NCBI GenBank assembly: GCA_030147225.1 | Contig: JASLAI010000385.1 | Coordinates: 1-6,995, forward strand | Direction of reading: 5' to 3' | Source of the DNA: Planococcus sp. (in: firmicutes) | GTDB taxonomy: Bacteria; Bacillota; Bacilli; Bacillales_A; Planococcaceae | Length of the DNA: 6,995 nt | Shown: piece after piece, positions 1-4,793 of the stretch | How the letters are laid out: every line of letters begins with the position of its first letter | How positions within the stretch are numbered: the stretch's first letter is position 1 | Notes under the pieces: generated by a model | Database searches by the model: none | What the model was told of the DNA's origin: nothing | What the model saw: only the letters and a program-made list of their open reading frames with translations | Translations under genes and position numbers: made by a program

Positions 1-1
1 T

Positions 2-211
2 TTTCAGCGTAATGCATTTACTGCCGTAAATGACGGACAATATAATTTAAAGCCGAATGCATCGGCTTATCAAGCGGTGAAAGCTGCCGTTAAAGGCTCA
101 GACCCTTCACTTGGTGCAACTTATTACTATAATCCAAGTGGTGTTACGGATACGTGGATTTTCTCGCGTACCACAATCACCAAAATTGGCAAACATGTAT
201 TTGCAAAATGA
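2..211 (+). CDS. Cell wall hydrolase, SleB/CwlJ family (C-terminal fragment)
   Basis: An open frame runs in from the left edge and gives 69 residues ending in GKHVFAK before a TGA at 209-211. The stretch FTAVNDGQYNLKPNASAYQAV, then GSDPSLGATYYYNP and WIFSRTTITKIGKHVFAK, matches my memory of the C-terminal half of the Hydrolase_2 (SleB/CwlJ) domain. This domain acts on peptidoglycan outside the membrane and in spore formers degrades cortex during germination. The N-terminal part, including any signal peptide, LysM/PG-binding module and catalytic glutamate, lies outside the window, so SleB and CwlJ or a vegetative relative cannot be told apart. A strong terminator follows 10 nt after the stop, so this is the last gene of its transcript. 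Confidence 0.85.
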   Translation, partial: FQRNAFTAVNDGQYNLKPNASAYQAVKAAVKGSDPSLGATYYYNPSGVTDTWIFSRTTITKIGKHVFAK

Positions 212-220
212 TTTATCAGC

Positions 221-252
221 ATCGTTCTGACACTGTCAGAGCGATTTTTTTT
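221..252 (+). terminator. Rho-independent terminator after the cell wall hydrolase gene
   Basis: TCGT-TCTGAC (222-231) pairs with GTCAGA-GCGA (235-244), giving a 10-bp stem with one T-G pair and a 3-nt ACT loop. A221 can add one pair with T245. A run of eight T (245-252) follows directly. This is a textbook intrinsic terminator and it separates the hydrolase gene from the ASCH gene. Confidence 0.9.
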
Positions 253-301
253 GAAGTGAAAAGGGTTATACTGAAGAAGAATGATGAGAGGTGGAATGAC
301 A

Positions 302-646
302 ATGTCTGAAGAAAATGAGCAGCTGTCCCCAAAAACCTGCACTATCGAAAAGCTTGTAACCAATAAGCGTGATGTAGAAAAAGTCCTGACGGGAATAAAG
401 TCGGCTACACGCCGAAATGGCCGTTATGCAGATGTTGGGGAAATACTGGTGTTGAATGATGAGGAGTTTGTTGTAGATCAGGTCTATCAGCAAACACTTG
501 GCGAGTTGACGGACGAAATGATCAACCGGGAAGGCTATGCCTCAGTCGAGGATTATAAAAAATCCATTTTGTCGTTCCATCCGGGTATGCCTTGGCTGCC
601 TGAAATGACTGTTTGGGTTCATGAATTCCATAAGGCTGCAGAGTAA
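302..646 (+). CDS. ASCH domain-containing protein
   Basis: A small soluble protein of 114 residues from this start. The segment KTCTIEKLVTNKRDVEKVLTG followed by IKSATRRNGRYADVGEILVL resembles the ASCH (ASC-1 homology) fold, a PUA-like beta barrel thought to bind RNA or modified nucleotides. The G-x-K-x-x-T-x-R motif (GIKSATRR) and the closing strand MTVWVHEF are typical. I chose the ATG at 302 because GAGGTGG (288-294) lies 7 nt upstream. ATGs at 281, 284 and 296 are in frame but lie before or too close to that site. A TATACT -10-like hexamer (267-272) precedes the gene without a convincing -35 box. The next gene starts 7 nt after the stop, so the two are probably cotranscribed. The cellular role is not known from sequence. 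Domain call moderately sure, exact family less so. Confidence 0.75.
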   Translation: MSEENEQLSPKTCTIEKLVTNKRDVEKVLTGIKSATRRNGRYADVGEILVLNDEEFVVDQVYQQTLGELTDEMINREGYASVEDYKKSILSFHPGMPWLPEMTVWVHEFHKAAE

Positions 647-653
647 CTGACCA

Positions 654-1088
654 ATGTATACAATCATTTTGTATGCTCATATTATAAGTGCCGTTTTATC
701 CATCGGTCCCTTTTTTGTGCTGGTTCCTTTAGTCAGGCGAATGGAAACTGCTTTTGGTCCTGTGCTGGATTCCCATGTTACAACTTTCAAATCTGCTGCA
801 CGACTAGTTAAACATGCTGGCCATGTGTTAGTCACAACTGGCATTCTGTTGATTTGGCAAGGGCCATGGGGGTGGGGGGCGCCGTGGATAGTATGTACGC
901 TGGCTGTGATGGTGGCTTCTATTTTTTTCTTGGCACGTGCATTTACGCCGACTCTTCGCCAGTTTGGCCAAGAGGAAGCCGTTCAGCTAGTGCTGGTTAA
1001 GAAATTGAAACGTTCTTTATGGATTTATATTTTCTTATTATTGTTGATGCTCTGGTTCATGGTCGATAAGCCGATGTTCTGGCAATAA
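654..1088 (+). CDS. Small integral membrane protein, four predicted helices
   Basis: A 144-residue hydrophobic protein with about four membrane segments: residues 2-26, 50-70, 73-95 and 120-142. The loops hold basic residues (VRRMETA after helix 1, KKLKRS before helix 4). Helix 1 carries His9 in the pattern LYAHIISAVLSIGPFF and helix 2 carries His54 (VKHAGHVLV). Membrane-embedded histidines of this kind occur in DUF2269-like and CopD-like proteins, but I cannot assign a family with certainty. The start lies 7 nt after the ASCH gene stop and has no clear Shine-Dalgarno, which fits translational coupling to the upstream gene. The gene ends immediately before a bidirectional terminator. No function is proposed. 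Confidence 0.75.
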   Translation: MYTIILYAHIISAVLSIGPFFVLVPLVRRMETAFGPVLDSHVTTFKSAARLVKHAGHVLVTTGILLIWQGPWGWGAPWIVCTLAVMVASIFFLARAFTPTLRQFGQEEAVQLVLVKKLKRSLWIYIFLLLLMLWFMVDKPMFWQ

Positions 1089-1131
1089 AAAAAGGATGAG
1101 ACCGCTCTGTGTGAGCCGTCTCGTCCTTTTT
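1089..1131. terminator. Bidirectional terminator between convergent genes
   Basis: Outer arms AAAAAGGATGAGAC (1089-1102) and GTCTCGTCCTTTTT (1118-1131) pair with one T-G wobble. Inside, after a C-C mismatch, GCTC (1104-1107) pairs with GAGC (1113-1116) around a TGTGT loop. The arm ends in T on the plus strand and reads as a T run on the minus strand (A tract 1087-1093). It lies exactly between the stop of the membrane protein gene and the stop of the MalG-type permease gene at 1133, so it can serve both. Confidence 0.9.
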
Positions 1132-1132
1132 G

Positions 1133-1942
1133 CTAACCCTTTACCGCACCAGCTGTCATACCGGCAACGAAATAGCGTTGCAGGAAAACATAGGCAATAA
1201 CCATCGGTGCTGAAGCAATAATCACACCTGTAAAGAGCATCGGATAATTTGTTGAGTATTCTCCTTGGAACTCAAGTAAAGCGAGTGGCAAGGTCTTATA
1301 GGCGTTATCTGTAATAAACAGCAGAGGATACAGCAAGTCGTTCCAGTGCATCACAAAAAGAAAAATCGCTGTAGCTGACAGGGAAGGCAATGACAACGGC
1401 ATTGCAACCTTGGTGTAGATTTTCCAATTTCCGGCACCGTCTATTGTTGAGGCTTCAAATAATTCTCTCGGCAAAGTTTTCATAAAACCGGTCAATATAA
1501 AGACGGCGATTGGCAAAGTAGTGGAGATATTAACTAGAATGAGCCCTAATAAGCTATTGGTCAAACCAAGATCGAGCATCAGCGAATACAGGGGAATCAT
1601 GCTAACCTGAGCTGGCACCATCATGCCGAGTGTGAAAAGGATGAACAATAAATTGCCAATCCAGTTGTTGAGCCGTGTGATCCCGTAAGCAATCATGGAT
1701 GCAAAAAATAAGGTTAAAGAAACAGAAAACAAAGCAACGATTGTGCTGTTCATAAAATAGCCAGCCATCGTCTGTTCCTGGAAAATAGCTGTGTAATTCT
1801 CGAATTGCAGGCCGCCTTCTGGGAAACCCAGCGGACTTCTAAATGTTTCCTGTAAGGTTTTCATGGAAGTCAAAACCACAATTAGTAAAGGAACTAAAAT
1901 TAGCAATGCATAGATGAGTAGAGAAAATCTTCGGAAGAACAA
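1133..1942 (-). CDS. Carbohydrate ABC transporter permease, MalG type (CUT1)
   Basis: A 269-residue inner-membrane permease of the MalG/LacG/AraQ group, usual length about 270-280. It has about six membrane helices. The coupling-helix EAA loop lies at residues 160-186 (FEASTIDGAGNWKIYTKVAMPLSLP, invariant Gly169), where the ATPase docks. The C-terminus QRYFVAGMTAGAVKG is characteristic of sugar permeases of this group. The initiation codon is TTG (1940-1942), because AAGGAGG lies 8 nt upstream, no ATG or GTG lies nearby, and an in-frame TAA occurs a short way upstream. It pairs with the MalF-type permease to form the channel. It is separated from that gene by 176 bp holding a repeat-like element, which is unusual inside a transporter operon. 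The substrate cannot be read from the sequence. Confidence 0.93.
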   Translation of the reverse strand: MFFRRFSLLIYALLILVPLLIVVLTSMKTLQETFRSPLGFPEGGLQFENYTAIFQEQTMAGYFMNSTIVALFSVSLTLFFASMIAYGITRLNNWIGNLLFILFTLGMMVPAQVSMIPLYSLMLDLGLTNSLLGLILVNISTTLPIAVFILTGFMKTLPRELFEASTIDGAGNWKIYTKVAMPLSLPSLSATAIFLFVMHWNDLLYPLLFITDNAYKTLPLALLEFQGEYSTNYPMLFTGVIIASAPMVIAYVFLQRYFVAGMTAGAVKG

Positions 1943-1970
1943 GCTTTTATCCTCCTTTCTTGAAGCTTAA
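1943..1970 (-). promoter_or_regulatory. Strong Shine-Dalgarno deciding a TTG start
   Basis: On the minus strand AAAGGAGG stands 8 nt before TTG (1942-1940). A TAA in the same frame a few codons upstream, and no ATG in between, make the TTG the only sensible start for the MalG-type permease. Confidence 0.8.
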
Positions 1971-2000
1971 GAAATTAAAATTTTGGTTTTTATTTATCAA

Positions 2001-2120
2001 CCGGACTCCAGCGCCGAGATCTTCTGGATGTAAGCCACTCTGGCTATGCGGTTGAAAAAACGCTGCTTCGCTGGTTAGGCTTATCCCGGTCAAAGCTAGA
2101 CGTGCACTTGCGCTTTTCTT
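2001..2120. repeat. Candidate dispersed intergenic repeat inside the ABC operon
   Basis: The spacer between the two permease genes opens with CCGGACTCCAGCGCC (2001-2015) and closes with CACTTGCGCTTTTCTT (2105-2120). These ends resemble, from memory, an abundant intergenic element of Bacillaceae genomes that begins with CTCCAGCGCC and ends with GCGCTTGCGCTTTTC. The end segments AGCGC (2010-2014) and GCGCT (2110-2114) are complementary, and AGCCA-CTC-TGGCT (2033-2045) forms a small hairpin, so the transcript can fold. The right end overlaps the TAA of the MalF-type permease gene by two bases. No reading frame of note occurs inside. There is only one copy in the window, so the repeat identity is inference. 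Confidence 0.5.
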
Positions 2121-2994
2121 AGTAAGAGATCCGGTCTGAGCGCAGAGCTTTGAACTGCAGATACGTAATGATCGCGATAATTACCATAAAGATAACGGAT
2201 ATGGAACTTGCATAGCCAAATTGATAGCTTCTGAAGGCAATATCGAAAATATAGGTAGCGACGATTTGGGTTGAATTGTTTGGCCCCCCGCCAGTCATGG
2301 CAAAGACCAAGTCAAATGCTTTAAATGACTGGATGGTGGTATACGCTACAACAATTGTAGCGGAAGGTGCCAGCAATGGCCACGTCACTTTGCGGAAAGT
2401 CTGCCATTTGGTGGCGCCTTCTATTTTTGCTACTTCGTAAAGGTCGTCTGGAATCGCCTGCAGACCTGCTACAAAAATTATGAGCATTTGTCCCGCATGG
2501 AACCAGATTTGGGTAATCGCTAAGGAATAAATGGCAATATTGGCATTGCCGAGCCAGTTCTGCCTCAAGAAGTCCAATCCGACCAGCTCTAATACTTGGT
2601 TCAAGATACCAAGTGACGGATCGTAAATGAATGACCAGATAAAAGCCACTGAGACAGAAGACAGTATGGTCGGGAAAAAATAAAGCGCTCGTAAAAAGAT
2701 GGTAGTCTTTGTGTTCTTTAGCACTATTAAGGCGAAGGCCAAAGCCACGAGCGTTTGGAAGACCACCACCACGAGCATGAATTTCAAGTTATTTCCGATG
2801 GTTTTTCGGAAAATGGTATCTCCTGTAAAGGCGCGCTGGTAATTGTCAATTCCGACAAATTGGAAACTCGAACTGAGGCCGTCCCAATCTGTAAACGAAT
2901 AGAACAAGGCGCTGATTGTTGGATAAATAAAGAAAATCGCATATAAAAGAACACCCGGTAAAAAGAAGAAATAAATGGATTTAGAAATTTTCAT
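2119..2994 (-). CDS. Carbohydrate ABC transporter permease, MalF type (CUT1)
   Basis: A 291-residue membrane permease with six likely helices, starting with the usual N-terminal segment YFFFLPGVLLYAIFFIYPTI (residues 8-27). The EAA loop lies at about 185-210 (YEVAKIEGATKWQTFRKVTWPLLAP, Gly193). The conserved periplasm-facing motif MTGGGPNNST (233-242) is typical of MalF/LacF/UgpA relatives. The length is normal for the short form lacking the MalF large extracytoplasmic loop. Its ATG lies 5 nt after the stop of the solute-binding protein gene. The Shine-Dalgarno is weak (AGGGA about 10 nt upstream), so translation probably couples to the preceding gene. Together with the MalG-type protein it forms the heterodimeric pore. 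Confidence 0.95.
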   Translation of the reverse strand: MKISKSIYFFFLPGVLLYAIFFIYPTISALFYSFTDWDGLSSSFQFVGIDNYQRAFTGDTIFRKTIGNNLKFMLVVVVFQTLVALAFALIVLKNTKTTIFLRALYFFPTILSSVSVAFIWSFIYDPSLGILNQVLELVGLDFLRQNWLGNANIAIYSLAITQIWFHAGQMLIIFVAGLQAIPDDLYEVAKIEGATKWQTFRKVTWPLLAPSATIVVAYTTIQSFKAFDLVFAMTGGGPNNSTQIVATYIFDIAFRSYQFGYASSISVIFMVIIAIITYLQFKALRSDRISY

Positions 2995-2999
2995 CCCAG

Positions 3000-4259
3000 T
3001 TATTCCCTGTTTTCTTCTACAAGCTGCTGTGCTTCTTCAGCCGCCGTCATTGGATCTGCTCCGCCCAAAACGTTTTCAATGGAACTCAGGACTGCTGCTT
3101 CAATTTGGGCATTGGTAATCAGGAAGCGCGGTTGGAACCGGGTTTTTCTTTCATCAATCCAATAGGCTGTGTTCTTCAGCACTTCAGATTCGTATTCGAC
3201 ATCATTGACCGTTAAGTGCTGGCCGGTTTCATTGGCGTATTGGGAAGCAATTTCCGGTTGGCTAAGAAATGCGATAAATTCTTTTGCCTGTTCTTTTTTA
3301 TCTGAATTGCTGTTTACAGCCAGCATAAAGGTAGCAGTATTAATGCCTTCATAAACCGCTTCGCTTTCTTCAACTGTGATTGGAGCCATCAAGTCCAAGT
3401 TAAGATCTGGATTCAGATCCATCAAAGCAGACATATGATAAGATCCTGTCGCCAGCATAGCGGCTTCTTCGTTGGCCACCATAGCCATTGCAGAATCCTG
3501 GGAGGTACCTAGAGCATCTGCTTGAATATAGCCTTTTTGCTCTAGCAGCTGGAAATCCTCCAATGTCTTGACCCACCATTCGTTGGTCAATGATTCTTCG
3601 CCATTCTGAAGCTTTTCAAAAATATCTTCATCAGGTGCGTTGTTCATCATCATGCTGTTCATAAATTGGTTGGGGCCAATGTCAGCTCCAGGAAAGGCAA
3701 TCGGTGTAATGTCGTTTTCCAAAAGTGTGTCAGCCATTTCCTGAAATTCAGTCCAGCTCTTCGGCGCTTCCAAGCCCAATTCTTCGAATAAGCCTTTATT
3801 GTAAACAGGCATATTGAAGACCAATTGGTAAGGAAGCGCAAGCTGAGCTCCATCTTTTTCTCCAACGCTGATCAGTTGTTCGTCAAAGTTGGAAACAAAA
3901 TCTTCACCGCTCAAATCTTCAAATATGCCGGCGCTGGCAATGGCTTCGAATTGTGCGCCAGGGAAGGATGTGAAGACGTCACCTGTAGAGCCGTCTTGCA
4001 GCAGGCGCTGCCCAGTGGCCTGATATTGCTCAGAGGGATAAATGGTCATTTCCACAGATATATTGGGATTTTCCTCTTCGAATTGGGCAATGATATCGTC
4101 CAATACAGCTTTATCTTCGCCTCTCCAGTGGATAAAACTAATCTGAGTACTGTCTTCTCCACCTTCATTGCTTGTATCGCTTGTGCTTTCACCTGCACAA
4201 CCTGAAAGCAATAAACTAAAGGCAATAACCCCTGATGATAGAAATGAATATTTTTTCAT
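3000..4259 (-). CDS. Extracellular sugar-binding lipoprotein of the ABC transporter (SBP family 1)
   Basis: A 419-residue solute-binding protein of the MalE-like family 1. Residues 1-20 are a lipoprotein signal peptide (MKKYSFLSSG, then a hydrophobic core) ending in the lipobox LSGC. Cys21 would be lipidated and anchor the protein outside the membrane. An acidic/serine linker (22-37) leads to the mature domain: ISFIHWRGED, an ALPYQ segment and NKGLFEELGLEAPKSWTEFQE are classic CUT1 binding-protein landmarks. The ATG has GGGAGGAG 8 nt upstream. It is the first gene of the minus-strand operon with the two permeases. No ATPase gene follows, as is common where an MsmX-type ATPase energises several importers. 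A cre/LacI-like site lies about 30 bp upstream of the start. The sugar is not identifiable from sequence. Confidence 0.95.
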   Translation of the reverse strand: MKKYSFLSSGVIAFSLLLSGCAGESTSDTSNEGGEDSTQISFIHWRGEDKAVLDDIIAQFEEENPNISVEMTIYPSEQYQATGQRLLQDGSTGDVFTSFPGAQFEAIASAGIFEDLSGEDFVSNFDEQLISVGEKDGAQLALPYQLVFNMPVYNKGLFEELGLEAPKSWTEFQEMADTLLENDITPIAFPGADIGPNQFMNSMMMNNAPDEDIFEKLQNGEESLTNEWWVKTLEDFQLLEQKGYIQADALGTSQDSAMAMVANEEAAMLATGSYHMSALMDLNPDLNLDLMAPITVEESEAVYEGINTATFMLAVNSNSDKKEQAKEFIAFLSQPEIASQYANETGQHLTVNDVEYESEVLKNTAYWIDERKTRFQPRFLITNAQIEAAVLSSIENVLGGADPMTAAEEAQQLVEENRE

Positions 4260-4289
4260 CGTCTTTTCTCCTCCCTCTACTATAAAATT

Positions 4290-4303
4290 TAAAAACGCTT
4301 ACT
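4290..4303 (-). promoter_or_regulatory. Candidate cre / LacI-family operator of the sugar transporter operon
   Basis: On the minus strand 4303-4290 reads AGTAAGCGTTTTTA. It fits the catabolite-response element consensus TGWAANCGNTNWCA at all but two positions and keeps the central CG typical of LacI/GalR operators. It lies immediately downstream of a TATAAAT -10-like box (4312-4306), where a bound repressor would block transcription. CcpA or a local LacI-type regulator are both possible. No regulator gene is in the window. Confidence 0.45.
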
Positions 4304-4305
4304 TT

Positions 4306-4335
4306 ATTTATACCTTATTCTTCTTAGTAAATACA
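4306..4335 (-). promoter_or_regulatory. Weak candidate promoter of the ABC transporter operon
   Basis: TATAAAT (4312-4306, minus strand) is a good -10 candidate, with a start expected near 4299 and a leader of about 40 nt to the binding-protein ATG. The hexamer at 17-bp spacing (4335-4330, TGTATT) is a poor -35 box, so the call rests on the -10 and on position alone. Confidence 0.3.
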
Positions 4336-4363
4336 GAATTATCTAAATAAGTAATGTTTTTTG

Positions 4364-4392
4364 TTGACAAATAGCCTGAAATTGAATAAGAT
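4364..4392 (+). promoter_or_regulatory. Sigma-A promoter of the trp leader
   Basis: A perfect -35 TTGACA (4364-4369) is followed by a 17-bp spacer and a -10 TAAGAT (4387-4392, four of six consensus bases). Transcription should start near 4398-4400, giving a leader of nearly 400 nt before trpE. Confidence 0.75.
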
Positions 4393-4417
4393 AGGCACAA
4401 CCTTTTTTGTACGGATT

Positions 4418-4446
4418 GCGGTTGAAGGGGTCGGGAGCGACACCGC
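4418..4446 (+). promoter_or_regulatory. 5' stem-loop at the start of the trp leader
   Basis: GCGGT (4418-4422) pairs with ACCGC (4442-4446). GTCG (4430-4433) pairs with CGAC (4438-4441) around a GGAG loop. Seven bases (4423-4429, TGAAGGG) bulge on the 5' side between the two helices. All nine pairs are Watson-Crick. The hairpin begins about 20 nt after the predicted transcription start and precedes the (G/T)AG array. It is not a standard part of a T-box. It resembles in layout the 5' stem-loop of the B. subtilis trp leader, which helps TRAP bind. Confidence 0.6.
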
Positions 4447-4453
4447 CGAAGTC

Positions 4454-4476
4454 TAGTTGAGCAGAGCATAGCAGAG
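4454..4476 (+). promoter_or_regulatory. (G/T)AG triplet array, possible TRAP (MtrB) binding site
   Basis: Five triplets start at 4454 (TAG), 4459 (GAG), 4464 (GAG), 4469 (TAG) and 4474 (GAG), each separated by exactly two bases (TT, CA, CA, CA). Further (G/T)AG triplets occur at 4487, 4496 and 4499, but those fall in the 5' strand of T-box stem I. TRAP binds RNA through (G/U)AG repeats with 2-3 nt spacers, usually 9-11 of them, so five in register is a short site. No mtrB gene is in the window. An internal duplication of AGCAGAGC (4460-4467, 4470-4477) accounts for part of the pattern and is a competing explanation. Confidence 0.4.
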
Positions 4477-4479
4477 CTA

Positions 4480-4721
4480 AATCGATGAGTAAGAAGAGTA
4501 GCGCAGATCAACCTCTCATAGAGAGCCAGTGGCAGGTGGAAACTGGTGGGGTGGCTGAGTGAATGGACTTATGAGTGATTCTTTGAAAAACCAGTAGAAG
4601 AATCCGTTTTCCCTGCGTTATCGGGGATCAAGTGAAAGCTTTGTCAGCTTTAACATGAGGTGGTACCGCGGTCAATCCGTCCTCTGCAAGGAACTTTTCT
4701 GTTCCTGCAGAGGGCTTTTTT
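4480..4721 (+). promoter_or_regulatory. T-box riboswitch, tRNA-Trp specific
   Basis: The leader senses uncharged tRNA-Trp and lets transcription continue into trpE. Stem I closes with AATC (4480-4483) on GATT (4577-4580) and TAAG (4490-4493) on CTTA (4568-4571). Between them lie facing G-A/A-G pairs (4487-4488, 4573-4574), the kink-turn motif of T-boxes. The AGAGAG bulge region is followed by the GGTGGAAACTGG distal part. The specifier loop reads GAA-TGG-AC, with the Trp codon TGG at 4564-4566. AAAGCT/AGCTTT (4635-4640, 4646-4651) is probably stem III. The T-box sequence TGAGGTGGTACCGCGG spans 4656-4671. The antiterminator pairs GAGG (4657-4660) with CCTC (4681-4684) and GCGG (4668-4671) with CCGT (4677-4680), leaving the TGGTACC bulge that captures the tRNA 3' end. 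CCTC is also the 5' arm of the terminator, so the two folds exclude each other. Confidence 0.95.
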
Positions 4722-4726
4722 GTTTT
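4681..4726 (+). terminator. T-box-controlled leader terminator
   Basis: CCTCTGC (4681-4687) pairs with GCAGAGG (4707-4713). AGGAAC (4689-4694) pairs with GTTCCT (4701-4706) around a TTTTCT loop, with A4688 bulged. A T run interrupted once by G follows (4716-4726). It competes with the antiterminator for the bases 4681-4684. Confidence 0.93.
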
Positions 4727-4793
4727 CAGCAATGGACGAGAACCAGAAGACGCAATCAAAAATTGCGCATTTAGGAAATGGAGATGAGTCGAG

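Noticed and set aside
3825..4205. A 126-codon plus-strand frame opposite the sugar-binding protein gene
   Set aside because: It is the complement of a well-supported coding sequence, with no start signal or recognisable domain.
4338..4370. A divergent minus-strand promoter with TTGTCA (4370-4365) and GATAAT (4343-4338) overlapping the trp -35 box
   Set aside because: The spacing of 21 bp is too long for a sigma-A promoter. The better-spaced hexamers give poor -10 matches.
4751..4767. Hairpin CGCAAT-CAAAA-ATTGCG just before the trpE ribosome binding site, considered as a Shine-Dalgarno sequestering element
   Set aside because: It ends 12 nt before the GGAG and does not include it. The 6-bp AT-rich stem is weak and has no T run, so no regulatory role can be supported.
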